Source: BQJU01 sp965229635 (GTDB taxonomy: Bacteria > Bacteroidota > Bacteroidia > Chitinophagales > Saprospiraceae). Taken from it: a DNA stretch of 64,000 nt. The stretch covers positions 8,184,001 to 8,248,000 of the forward strand of contig OZ245894.1 of assembly GCA_965229635.1 (NCBI GenBank). The letters run 5' to 3'. The position numbers were made by a program, and so were the translations under genes. This document shows, piece after piece, positions 42,497 through 51,397 of this stretch; position 1 is the first letter of the stretch; every line of letters begins with the position of its first letter. Below the pieces are notes generated by a model. The model made no database searches. It saw only the letters and a list, made by a program, of their open reading frames with translations, and was not told the origin of the DNA.

Positions 42497-43885
42497 ATGA
42501 TGAAAAAAATTATAATCCTGCCCATTTTTTTGATTTCCGGCCTCTTTTCGGCGCTTTTTGCCCAACAAAAGGACGCATTTTTCATCAGAAGCATCTACGA
42601 TACTGCCCTGCTTGACGGCAGGGCCTACGAATGGCTGGACGCCCTCACCAACGACATTGGTCACCGATTGAGTGGTTCGCCGGGGGCCTCAGCTGCTGTA
42701 GAATACACCCGCCAGATGCTCGATACCCTGGGATTGGATAGCGTTTGGCTACAGCCCTGTACTGTGCCTCATTGGGTGCGCGGGGATAAAGAAGTGGTCA
42801 AAGTAGTGAATTCCCGGCGAATGGGTTCTGTTGAGCTAAAAGCATTGGCCCTCGGCAATTCCGTAGGCACAGGTCGCCGCGGCATCACTGCTGAAGTGAT
42901 TGAAGTCAAAAGCCTGGATGAGGTGGATAAACTGGGCCGGGAAGCAGTAGAAGGTCGCATAGTGTTTTACAACCGACCGATGGATCCCACTCAGATCAAT
43001 ACCTTTAGTGCATACGGTGGTGCGGTGGATCAAAGAGGAGCCGGCGCTTCCCGAGCATCGAAATACGGAGCAGTGGGAGTCTTAGTCCGTTCCATGACCA
43101 ACAACCTGGATGATGTGCCGCATACCGGAGGGCTGTACTACGCCGATGATATTGAGCCAATTCCCGCCATTGCCATCAGTACCAATGATGCGGAGTTATT
43201 GAGTGACCTGCTGCGTGATGACATCGTACGGGTCTATATGCGTTCCACTTGTGAGATGCTGGCCCCACAAACCTCCTACAATGTCATTGGTGAAATTCGC
43301 GGTAGTGAAAAGCCAGAAGAGGTCATTCTGGTTGGAGGTCATCTGGATTCCTGGGACGTTGGTACCGGCGCCCATGATGACGGCAGCGGTTGTGTCCAGT
43401 CGATGGAAGTACTGCGGCTCCTGAGAAAACTCAACTACCGACCCAAGCGCACCATTCGCTGCGTGCTTTTTATGAACGAAGAAAACGGTCTGGCCGGCGG
43501 TCGCGCCTACTGGGATTATGCCCTGGGACAAAATGTCTTCCACCTGGCTGCCATCGAATCTGATCGGGGTGGATTTACGCCACGTGGCTTCACTTGCGAT
43601 GGTGACGAATCCATTTTCCAAAAGAAATTTAAAAAGGTGAACGAATGGCTTCCCTTGCTGGAGCCCTACGGCCTTACCCTGGAAAAGGGCGGCTCAGGTG
43701 CTGATATTTCCGGCTTAAAGCCGCAAAAAGGCCTGTTATTTGGCTTAAAGCCAGATTCGCAGCGCTATTTTGACTTTCACCACACCCCAGCCGATGTCTT
43801 TGAAGTGGTCAATGCCCGCGAGCTGGCCCTCGGCGCGGCGGCCATGACTTCGCTGGTGTATTTGATTGATTATTATGGGTTGTAA
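42497..43885 (+). CDS. Secreted M28-family aminopeptidase/carboxypeptidase Q-like
   Basis: The 462-residue protein has a signal peptide ending LFAQ, a PA-like insert (about residues 140-215) and an M28 peptidase domain with complete two-zinc site: H282 in GGHLDSWDVG, D294 in GAHDDGSG, E328/E329 in NEENG, D356 in IESDRGG and H429 in FHHTPADVF. This is the arrangement of carboxypeptidase Q-like enzymes that cleave dipeptides outside the cell. It is probably used for peptide nutrition. Confidence 0.9.
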   Translation: MMKKIIILPIFLISGLFSALFAQQKDAFFIRSIYDTALLDGRAYEWLDALTNDIGHRLSGSPGASAAVEYTRQMLDTLGLDSVWLQPCTVPHWVRGDKEVVKVVNSRRMGSVELKALALGNSVGTGRRGITAEVIEVKSLDEVDKLGREAVEGRIVFYNRPMDPTQINTFSAYGGAVDQRGAGASRASKYGAVGVLVRSMTNNLDDVPHTGGLYYADDIEPIPAIAISTNDAELLSDLLRDDIVRVYMRSTCEMLAPQTSYNVIGEIRGSEKPEEVILVGGHLDSWDVGTGAHDDGSGCVQSMEVLRLLRKLNYRPKRTIRCVLFMNEENGLAGGRAYWDYALGQNVFHLAAIESDRGGFTPRGFTCDGDESIFQKKFKKVNEWLPLLEPYGLTLEKGGSGADISGLKPQKGLLFGLKPDSQRYFDFHHTPADVFEVVNARELALGAAAMTSLVYLIDYYGL

Positions 43886-43951
43886 GGAAGAGTATTCGAT
43901 CAGCCATCCGCACAAAATCATGGTGCAGATGGCTGATCAACAAAAAACATT

Positions 43952-45250
43952 CTACCGACGCTTGGTCGCCATCCATTCCATGATGGTCACCGGGCGGCCG
44001 TTGATGGTCACCGGTTTGCCATCGTAATCGAAGTTGGCTACATTGGCATGACCGTATATCCATGACCAGTGGCCGGGGTAATGGTAGTCTTTGCCACCAA
44101 AAAAGCCGGTGATATCCACTACATGATCGTAGTAAGAAAAATGCACGTCCTTTGCACCGGCGGCGATCAGGCGTTTGTATACCGGCACTACGGTTTGATC
44201 GGGCACAGTAGTACCGTCATCCTTGGAGTGGATAAACCAGATGGGTAAGTCCACGATGCTTTTAATCTGCTCATCGGTCACAAATTCGGCGTGATAGGCC
44301 AGGGCACTGGGAAAAGCCGCTGCAAAAAAGTCGGGATGTCGCAGCAAGAGCTTTAGGGTCATATAGCCACCATTGGAACAGCCACCTACGTAGATGCGAT
44401 CGGTATCAATTTTGGGATTATTGGCAATGAAAGTCTTGAATAGGGCCATCAATGCCTCGTTGTAGCGATCGTTTTTATCGCCTCTGGTGTAGCTACCGGT
44501 ACCATCATCCATCCAAAAGGTCGGGCTTTGGGGCGACAGCACGTAGGCACCGCCGAAGTAGGTCTGGATTTCATCTGAGGCATAATTGGCCGCCCGATTG
44601 GCAATCAACGGGATCGACGGATCGGTGCCGCCCTCTCCCCCACCGTGCAGCCAGATGATCAAAGGCATTTTTTCCTTGTCAACCTTGGGAGTATATGATG
44701 CGTAAGATAAGGTCAGGTCATCATTGTATTTAAATTGGCCGGTCAGATCAAAGCGATCGATCAACGGCATGATGCGGCCGGCTTTTTTATTCCAAACTTT
44801 ATTGCTTGCCTTGTCAGTAATAGTCAGTTGGTAATCCACCCAATTGTTGCCGCGGCATTTGTCATTCCGGGTATATTGAATGGGTGAGCTTAATGGCATG
44901 TTGGGGGCAACGCTCAACACCAAAGTGGCATATTTACCCTTTTCCACATGATTGCCTTTGGCATCGGAAACGTAGGCGTAAACCACGCTTCTGCTCCCCT
45001 TAGCCTGCTCGGCTGGGAGGTCGGTGCATTCCGTCTTTCGTTCAGCAGTAACGGTATAATTTTGCCAATCAACTGAGGAAATCTCCTCCTCCATTGAAAG
45101 GATGACCTTATTCACGGCCGGGCCCCAGTCAAACCCCTCAACTACCGTGGTATATTCTCCTTCTGCCGGTACAATTGAAGCAGAAGTCGCATTTGCGTAA
45201 AGCACCGTTGCCATGAAAATGGTGCATAAAAATAGTATCTTTTTCTTCAT
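43952..45250 (-). CDS. Secreted prolyl-oligopeptidase-like / PHB-depolymerase-like esterase
   Basis: The 432-residue protein has a signal peptide (YANATSA) and an N-terminal beta domain of about 170 residues, followed by an alpha/beta-hydrolase domain: LIIWLHGGGEGG, nucleophile in GGCSNGGY, acid in HSKDDGTTVP and His in YPGHWSWIYGH. The pattern is shared by secreted feruloyl- and siderophore-type esterases. It is the last gene of a minus-strand series beginning with an outer-membrane receptor and a PepSY protein, so a role in handling an imported iron chelate or polymer is plausible but inferred. Confidence 0.82.
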   Translation of the reverse strand: MKKKILFLCTIFMATVLYANATSASIVPAEGEYTTVVEGFDWGPAVNKVILSMEEEISSVDWQNYTVTAERKTECTDLPAEQAKGSRSVVYAYVSDAKGNHVEKGKYATLVLSVAPNMPLSSPIQYTRNDKCRGNNWVDYQLTITDKASNKVWNKKAGRIMPLIDRFDLTGQFKYNDDLTLSYASYTPKVDKEKMPLIIWLHGGGEGGTDPSIPLIANRAANYASDEIQTYFGGAYVLSPQSPTFWMDDGTGSYTRGDKNDRYNEALMALFKTFIANNPKIDTDRIYVGGCSNGGYMTLKLLLRHPDFFAAAFPSALAYHAEFVTDEQIKSIVDLPIWFIHSKDDGTTVPDQTVVPVYKRLIAAGAKDVHFSYYDHVVDITGFFGGKDYHYPGHWSWIYGHANVANFDYDGKPVTINGRPVTIMEWMATKRR

Positions 45251-45266
45251 AACAGGAACATAATAT

Positions 45267-45812
45267 TTACGAAAGTAAAAACAGAAAAACCAATGGAAAA
45301 AGAATACCTGCTACGGCAAGCTTCCAGCCTCGGCGTTTAAAGCTCATCTTGCCTTTTGTGATAAACATTCCGGTAATGGCTATCGTCAACATCGCCAGGC
45401 CAAATATATCAGAATAGTAAATCCACCAGTCATTGGTTGTCACGTGCAGTTCGGTCATTTGCCCCAGCAGTGGCGTCTGACGATACTCTCCAATCTTGCC
45501 CTTACCCGATTCCAGGTCCACTTCCACCTGATGATCAGGATAATTGATGCGCAATACGCCCTCATTTACAGCATACCTACGTGGGGCAGCATCAATGCCA
45601 AACTCTTCAGAAAAACGCTTGAGATAATCGTCATTGACCTGTTCTTCCGAAATGGGATTCGTCAGTGCAATTTCGGTAGAGGCATACTCGTACCGCATAG
45701 GGTGCCACACCCGACGGTGATTCAAAAAGATACCGGATATCGAGAATGAAATGATCAGACCCAAATAAAAGTAGGCAAAATCCCGGTGAATGTTTCTTGC
45801 TGTTAATTTCAT
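45267..45812 (-). CDS. PepSY-type inner-membrane protein
   Basis: The 181-residue protein has an N-terminal membrane helix (FAYFYLGLIISFSISGIFLNHRR), a small periplasmic PepSY-like domain (PDHQVEVDLESGKGKIGEYRQTPLLGQMTELH), then two more helices (YYSDIFGLAMLTIAITGMF and GWKLAVAGILFPLVFLFLL). PepSY membrane proteins often accompany TonB-dependent receptors and reduce or release the imported iron complex. It lies between the receptor and the esterase gene with short gaps, so an operon is likely. Confidence 0.85.
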   Translation of the reverse strand: MKLTARNIHRDFAYFYLGLIISFSISGIFLNHRRVWHPMRYEYASTEIALTNPISEEQVNDDYLKRFSEEFGIDAAPRRYAVNEGVLRINYPDHQVEVDLESGKGKIGEYRQTPLLGQMTELHVTTNDWWIYYSDIFGLAMLTIAITGMFITKGKMSFKRRGWKLAVAGILFPLVFLFLLS

Positions 45813-45846
45813 TGATTCGTACTTGATTTAAAGCTGGTAAATATTG

Positions 45847-48228
45847 CTATCGTCTTCTCGCGCCGGAAAACTCCATAGCCTCTCCCTTACCAAAGCCATA
45901 GCTAAAGCCCAAGGTAACAAACCTTCCCCGCTGTCGACGGGAGTACAGGTAGAAATCAGCCTGATCGGTGATGCTTTCTCTGATACGCGAAGCAAATACA
46001 TCGCGAATACTGAAATTGATGACTCCTTTACCTTTCAGAATTTTTTTGCGTAAGCCAAGATCCGCAAACAGGTTCTCTGAAACTTCGCCCTGCACCGTTT
46101 GAAAGCTCGACTGGTAATGCACGGTTGTTTCAAAATCAATATCTGCCGGTAACTTCAGCTTTGTTGTCATTTTCCCTGACCACTGGTCAGCCTTAAAATC
46201 AAAAGAAGTCCCTTCAAATTCGCCCTCCCGGTTGAAGTAATTGTAATTGGCATCACCGGTAAAAGACAGCCACTTGTTGGGGGTATACTTCGCGTTAAAC
46301 TCCAGGCCGGTTGCTCTATTGGTACCAATATTAAACGGTTTGGTCGTATTGACATTATCCTCAAAGAGGGAGATGCGTTCCACTACCTCCGTTGTGTAGC
46401 GATGGTAGACGGAGAAATTCAGGGATGTTTTGCCCAAAATATAAATACTGGACACCTCATAAGAGTCCGTAAATTCCGGCAGCAAATCGGGATTTCCGAC
46501 ACGAATACTAAAGTTATTACGAATATTAAAAAATGGATTCAGGTCCCACAGACGCGGGCGGAAGATTCGACGGGAATATCCTGCCTGTAAAGAGAAATTC
46601 TTAGTCAGTTTATAAGAAGTATGGGCACTCGGAAACAGGTTGGTATAGTTTTGATTATTCGGTTCATTGGTAGTGATCAGCAGGGTGCGCAGGTCAGTAT
46701 TTTCGATGCGAGCCCCTAACTTCAAGCCCCATTTTTCTCCTTCGTAGGCTCCGGTGCCGTATACGCCCAGTACATTCTGTTTGTACTCAAAGATATTGGT
46801 TTGATCCGGATCGTTGACCCATTCTCCATCCAAAAGGTTATTCACTTCAAAATCGTTGCTCACATCGTTGAGCACATATTGTGCACCGGTCTCCAGCGTC
46901 CATTTTTTGCCGAAAGGCTTTGTATAGTCCAGTTTGATGGTATTTTCGGCTTCCTGAAATTCCGTTCGCGTTTGCTGCGTAGCATCGGAGTTGAGGCCCG
47001 CAATGGTATTGTCAAAAAAGTCGGACGATTGTTTTTTACCAAAGAAATTACCCAAGGCGCTAAACAACAGGTTGTGGTCCTCGTTGTCCTTAAACTCACT
47101 CTTATACTGCAGTTCGTACTGCCATTTAGGATTGGTTGCCTTGGTGGTTTCACTACGTGCCCACTCGGAAATGAGGGCATCTGAAGCATCCAGTGATCTG
47201 AAAGTAGTACTGGAGGGTTGATCTTCTACCTCATAGGCAAAAAAACCGGACAGGGTCAGCACATTGCGCTCATTGATGTGATAGTCAGTACCGAGAATGA
47301 CGTTGTAAAAGGTTTCATTTCTAAATTCCTCTCCATCACTTAGTATCGAGGTACCGGTTTCCAGGTTGCGGTTGATATTCTCTACGTCATTGGGTAGTTC
47401 TCGATAACCGACACCCAGCTGGCTAAACAGGTTAAACTTCTCCGTTCTGCGATTGAGGCTAAGGCCAAAGCTATGGTTGTGTGGCACCCCGGTATTCAGG
47501 GAAACCGAACCGTTGAGTCCCTTGCGGTCCTCTTTTTTAATGACAATATTGATAATGCCGGAAGTCCCTTCTGCATCGTACTTGGCTGAGGGATTGGTGA
47601 TCACTTCGATCTTCTCGATCATATCGGCGGTGATGGTCCCCAGGGCATTACCTTCTTCGCTTGCCAAAACTGATGGCTTGCCGTTGATCAGAATCTGTAC
47701 ACCCTGGCTACCCCGCAAGCTGATTTGTCCTTCAATGTTGACATTGACGGAGGGCACATTATTCAAGACCTCCAATGCGCTGGCTCCCGTACTGCTCAGG
47801 TCTTTACCCACATTAAAAACGCGCTTATCCAGTTTGAATTCCGTAGCTGATTTTTCAGCGCGAACCACCACTTCATCAAGCGTTTGACTGTCGTCAGAAA
47901 GCATTATGGTGCCCAGATCAGCTTTGCCATCCACAATGCTAATATCATTAATGGTCTTGGTTGTAAATCCGATGAAGCTGATCTCCAGATAAAAGTCCTG
48001 GCGGGTGGTTTCAATGCTAAACTTGCCATCAATATCGGTTGTGGCACCGGTAATAGTCTCCTTTGTATTTTTATCAGCAAGCATCACCGTTGCAAATTCG
48101 ACGGGTTGTTGGCTGCTACTTTCGACTACCGTTCCGGTCACCAGCACCTTTTGCTGTTGAGCATTTGCCGTAAGGGCGGTCATTACAAAAAAGAAAAGCA
48201 ATAAACAGTGAGTAATTTTGACTTTCAT
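45847..48228 (-). CDS. Outer-membrane beta-barrel receptor (CarboxypepD-reg, plug, OMP_b-brl_3)
   Basis: The ATG giving MKVKITHCLLLFFFVM is chosen because it starts the signal peptide (ending TANAQ). The 793-residue mature precursor has a carboxypeptidase-regulatory-like domain (VTGTVVESSSQQPVEFATVML), a TonB plug (FNVGKDLSSTGASALEVLNNVPSVNVN and LRGSQGVQILINGKPSVL) and a large barrel with a final strand rich in aromatic residues. This is the outer membrane beta-barrel family related to TonB-dependent receptors. With the PepSY and esterase genes downstream it probably takes up an iron complex or organic substrate. The divergent two-component system may control it. Confidence 0.88.
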   Translation of the reverse strand: MKVKITHCLLLFFFVMTALTANAQQQKVLVTGTVVESSSQQPVEFATVMLADKNTKETITGATTDIDGKFSIETTRQDFYLEISFIGFTTKTINDISIVDGKADLGTIMLSDDSQTLDEVVVRAEKSATEFKLDKRVFNVGKDLSSTGASALEVLNNVPSVNVNIEGQISLRGSQGVQILINGKPSVLASEEGNALGTITADMIEKIEVITNPSAKYDAEGTSGIINIVIKKEDRKGLNGSVSLNTGVPHNHSFGLSLNRRTEKFNLFSQLGVGYRELPNDVENINRNLETGTSILSDGEEFRNETFYNVILGTDYHINERNVLTLSGFFAYEVEDQPSSTTFRSLDASDALISEWARSETTKATNPKWQYELQYKSEFKDNEDHNLLFSALGNFFGKKQSSDFFDNTIAGLNSDATQQTRTEFQEAENTIKLDYTKPFGKKWTLETGAQYVLNDVSNDFEVNNLLDGEWVNDPDQTNIFEYKQNVLGVYGTGAYEGEKWGLKLGARIENTDLRTLLITTNEPNNQNYTNLFPSAHTSYKLTKNFSLQAGYSRRIFRPRLWDLNPFFNIRNNFSIRVGNPDLLPEFTDSYEVSSIYILGKTSLNFSVYHRYTTEVVERISLFEDNVNTTKPFNIGTNRATGLEFNAKYTPNKWLSFTGDANYNYFNREGEFEGTSFDFKADQWSGKMTTKLKLPADIDFETTVHYQSSFQTVQGEVSENLFADLGLRKKILKGKGVINFSIRDVFASRIRESITDQADFYLYSRRQRGRFVTLGFSYGFGKGEAMEFSGARRR

Positions 48229-48421
48229 GGTGATTGTTTTAAATCCATTATTGTTGTCGCAAAGAACCGGCGTTTTCACCAAAATGAAAAATAGATTCTT
48301 TGAACGACAGAGGTTGCCCGGTGAACGGCATATAGGGCGCTTTCTCGTCGTTGACCGGTGTGAAACAGTCGTTGGCGGGATTTGGTTTTACAAATCGGAA
48401 TTGAAAGGCTAGATTTGGGTA

Positions 48422-49453
48422 ATGATGAAAAAAATCAAAGCGATACCACTTCCTGTTCAGGAGGTTATGTTCCAACTGGTGCTGCACTTTTTGGTCTTCA
48501 TCTTTTATTCGTTTGACAAAAATCATCCCCACATTGAAAGTCATCATTATACTTTTTTCTTCAGCTACGCAATAGCCGCACTAGTCATCAATTACTGGCT
48601 GCTACCACGGTTCTTTTACCGCAAGAAGTACCTGCCTTTTTTTCTGTCTGTAGCCTTAATCATTGCCGCAGTGATCCTGATTGAGGAGCGGGTGCTTGAA
48701 CCTATTTATTTTCCGGGGGAAAGGGCCGACAACTTTCCCGGAGTATTTTTCACGATGGTGCAAATCATGCCCGTCATCGTTATTCTGGTAGGATTTAAAT
48801 TCGCCTGGGATGCCTTACGGAAACAACGAGAGGTAGACGAGTTAAAAGCACTTATGCAGGAAAGTGAGTTGCAGTTTTTAAAATCGCAGATCAATCCGCA
48901 TTTTTTATTTAATAACCTCAACAACCTCTATTCCTACGCCATTGAGAATTCGCCAAAAACGCCGACGATCATTCTGGAATTGAGCGCGGTGTTGCGCTAT
49001 ATGCTGTACGACTGCCGGGAAAAATACGTGCCTTTATCCAAGGAAATGGAGCAACTGGAAAATTTCACCCGACTCAGCGAGTTGCAGATCGAGGAGCGGG
49101 GGGAAGTGCACTTTACCCCTCCACCGATTCCGGTGGGTTATGAGATTGCCCCTTTGATTTTGATCGTTTTTATTGAAAATGCGTTTAAACATAGCCAGGC
49201 CAGCCTTTCCGACGGCATTGTGATCGATATTGAAGTGGAAGTTTCCGAGACCGGCATGTTGAACTTTTATTGTAAAAATAACTTCCAGCCGGTAACCAAT
49301 ACTGAAAACCTTTCGCAGGGCATTGGCCTGGAAAACGTCAAAAAGCGGCTGCAGCTGATCTACCCGGATGCCCACCAGTTGCGCATTCACGAAGATGCAG
49401 GCCAGTATCAGGTTCACTTATCCATCCAATTGAAAAAGAAAAATCAGGCATGA
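48422..49453 (+). CDS. LytS/YehU-type sensor histidine kinase
   Basis: The 343-residue protein has four membrane helices in the first 130 residues, then a coiled coil and the His_kinase domain: phospho-acceptor H160 in LKSQINPHFLFNNLNNLYSY, the N-box VFIENAFKH and a QGIGLENVKKRLQLIYP G-box. It has no extracellular sensor domain of note. Its stop overlaps the start of the LytTR regulator by 4 bp (ATGA), so they form a pair. It is divergent from the outer-membrane receptor gene. Confidence 0.92.
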   Translation: MMKKIKAIPLPVQEVMFQLVLHFLVFIFYSFDKNHPHIESHHYTFFFSYAIAALVINYWLLPRFFYRKKYLPFFLSVALIIAAVILIEERVLEPIYFPGERADNFPGVFFTMVQIMPVIVILVGFKFAWDALRKQREVDELKALMQESELQFLKSQINPHFLFNNLNNLYSYAIENSPKTPTIILELSAVLRYMLYDCREKYVPLSKEMEQLENFTRLSELQIEERGEVHFTPPPIPVGYEIAPLILIVFIENAFKHSQASLSDGIVIDIEVEVSETGMLNFYCKNNFQPVTNTENLSQGIGLENVKKRLQLIYPDAHQLRIHEDAGQYQVHLSIQLKKKNQA

Positions 49454-50157
49454 ATTGCATCATCATAGAAGACCAGCCGCCCGCTCAGCGTATTTTGAAA
49501 AAATACATTGAGGACATTGGGTCCTTACAATTAAAAGGTACCTTCTCGGATGCTATTCAGGCCATGGATTTTTTACAAACCGAAGCCATTGACCTTATCT
49601 TCCTGGATATTCATTTACCCAAGATTTCCGGCATCGATTTTCTAAAAACGATGTCCAATCCGCCAAATGTGATCCTGACCACGGCCTTTCCGGATTACGC
49701 TCTGGAAAGTTATGAGTTTGATGTAGTGGATTATCTGCTCAAACCTTTTTCCTTTCAGCGCTTTGTCAAAGCTATAGCCAAAGTACAGGCAAAAAAACAC
49801 CCGGTATCGACTCCGGACATGGATGGCGAAGGAGAAAAAAGCACACGAAAAGAGCTATTCATCAAGTCGGGTTATGAGCACATCAAGATTAATCTGGATG
49901 ACATCATTTATTTGAAATCGGATACGGATTATACAGAGATTTTCTTGTCAGAAAAAAAGGTGCTGTCCGCAGAGCCGCTTCGATACTGGGAGGAAAACCT
50001 GGAGGGCAGTGCCTTTATTCGCGTACACAAGTCTTATATTGTCAATATTTCAAAAATTGAAAAGATTGCCGGTAATCAGGTATACCTGGAAAAGAATACC
50101 ACTATACCCATTGGCCGGGCATATAAGGAAGAGTTCCTGAGTCGAGTTGTTAAATAA
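49450..50157 (+). CDS. LytTR-family response regulator
   Basis: The 235-residue protein has a receiver domain with the acidic pair E7/D8, phospho-acceptor D53 (FLDIHLP), T and K positions in LTTAFPDYA and LLKPFSFQRF, and a C-terminal LytTR DNA-binding domain (LFIKSGYEHIKINLDDIIYLKSDTDYTEI, FIRVHKSYIVNISKI and IPIGRAYKEEF). It acts with the upstream kinase. Likely targets are the divergent receptor operon or the downstream dienelactone hydrolase gene, which starts 15 bp later. Confidence 0.93.
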   Translation: MNCIIIEDQPPAQRILKKYIEDIGSLQLKGTFSDAIQAMDFLQTEAIDLIFLDIHLPKISGIDFLKTMSNPPNVILTTAFPDYALESYEFDVVDYLLKPFSFQRFVKAIAKVQAKKHPVSTPDMDGEGEKSTRKELFIKSGYEHIKINLDDIIYLKSDTDYTEIFLSEKKVLSAEPLRYWEENLEGSAFIRVHKSYIVNISKIEKIAGNQVYLEKNTTIPIGRAYKEEFLSRVVK

Positions 50158-50172
50158 CCAAAACCCGAATTC

Positions 50173-51051
50173 ATGAAAAAGATCAAGTTATCACAAGAAG
50201 TTTTTGACCTGTACGACAAGTATGCCCACAACAAAATTGACCGCCGCGAATTTGTGGACAAGATAAAGATGTACGCCGTTGGCGGGCTGACCGTACCGGC
50301 TATTCTCAGCTATTTGTTGCCCAATTATGAAGAGAAACAACAAATCAGAATGGACGACGATCGGCTGAAGACCGAGACCATTGAGTACGACTCTAGCAAA
50401 GGCGGCGGGAAGATTAAGGGCCAGCTATCCCGACCGATGAACAACGTGGAAAAACTCCCCGGCATCATCGTGGTGCACGAAAACCGGGGCCTCAATCCGC
50501 ACATCGCCGATGTAGGTCGCCGGGCAGCTCTGGCGGGATTCATTAGCCTGTCCCCGGATGCTTTGACGCCGCTGGGCGGCTATCCCGGCAATGATGACGA
50601 CGGCCGTACGCTACAACGCCAGCGCGACCGCAATGAGATGCTGGAAGACTTTATTGCGGCCTTTGAGCACTTGAAAAACCACGAGGAGTGCACTGGTCAT
50701 GTGGGCGTGGTGGGTTTTTGCTTTGGCGGCTGGATTTCGAATATGATGGCCGTAAAAGTACCGGAGTTAAAAGCCGCTGTGCCGTTCTACGGGGGACAAC
50801 CCGCCGCGGAGGAGGTACCGAATATCAGTGCGCCATTACTATTACACTTTGCCGGTAATGACGAGCGCGTGAATGCCGGCTGGCCGGATTATGCAAAGGC
50901 CCTGCAAGAAAACAATAAGGAATACAGCGCCCATTTGTACCCCAATGTCAATCACGGCTTTCACAATGATAGCACCCCTCGCTACGATTGGGATGCCGCT
51001 AATCTGGCGTGGGATCGGACGGTGGCATTTTTTAGAAGGAATCTTAAATAG
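50173..51051 (+). CDS. Dienelactone hydrolase family protein
   Basis: The 292-residue protein has an N-terminal helical segment with a hydrophobic Tat-like patch (MYAVGGLTVPAILSYLLP) and a DLH domain with Cys nucleophile C183 (GVVGFCFGGW), acid D230 (AGNDERV) and H261 (NHGFHND), plus the VHENRGLNPHIADVGRR opening. DLH enzymes hydrolyse lactones such as dienelactone in aromatic breakdown, but many paralogues act on other esters. It follows the LytTR gene at 15 bp and may belong to the same transcript. Export by Tat is possible because the N-terminal segment precedes the catalytic domain. Confidence 0.86.
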   Translation: MKKIKLSQEVFDLYDKYAHNKIDRREFVDKIKMYAVGGLTVPAILSYLLPNYEEKQQIRMDDDRLKTETIEYDSSKGGGKIKGQLSRPMNNVEKLPGIIVVHENRGLNPHIADVGRRAALAGFISLSPDALTPLGGYPGNDDDGRTLQRQRDRNEMLEDFIAAFEHLKNHEECTGHVGVVGFCFGGWISNMMAVKVPELKAAVPFYGGQPAAEEVPNISAPLLLHFAGNDERVNAGWPDYAKALQENNKEYSAHLYPNVNHGFHNDSTPRYDWDAANLAWDRTVAFFRRNLK

Positions 51052-51074
51052 TGGCGTAGTGGCTTCTCTGTAAT

Positions 51075-51350
51075 TTATTTTTTTGTTTTAATTTTTATTT
51101 ATTAAAACTTTTTATTAAATTGCAGTGTCTTTTATAAAAATCCATTACTGCCGGCGGATTAGACAAGTAGCTACTTCTCCACCCTGACAGCTCTGTGCTG
51201 AACGCACGAGCTGTACGTAGACCATTGGCGGTTTGGCGGATGTGGGTGGGCTTTTATTTATTCCCACCCAATTCAGGTTGAAGAATGACAGAATGTTAGG
51301 GGGCGGCGGCTCGGAGTTTTGAGCTGGCCGACTAAAAAGTTATGCTTGTA
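51075..51350 (+). repeat. Dispersed ~300-bp element, copy C
   Basis: This uninterrupted copy has the AT-rich start, TTAAATTGCAGTGTC, CCCTGACAGCTCTGTGCTG, GAGCTGTACGTAGACCATTG, TTGGCGGATGTGGGTGGG and the GGGTGGG/CCCACCC hairpin (51244-51269), then a GGGGGCGGCGGCTCGGAG tail. It lies between the convergent ends of the DLH and coiled-coil genes. Confidence 0.8.
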
Positions 51351-51397
51351 ATTTAGAGATACTTCCGTTGCCTTCGAGGCCAAACTTAAACACCAAA

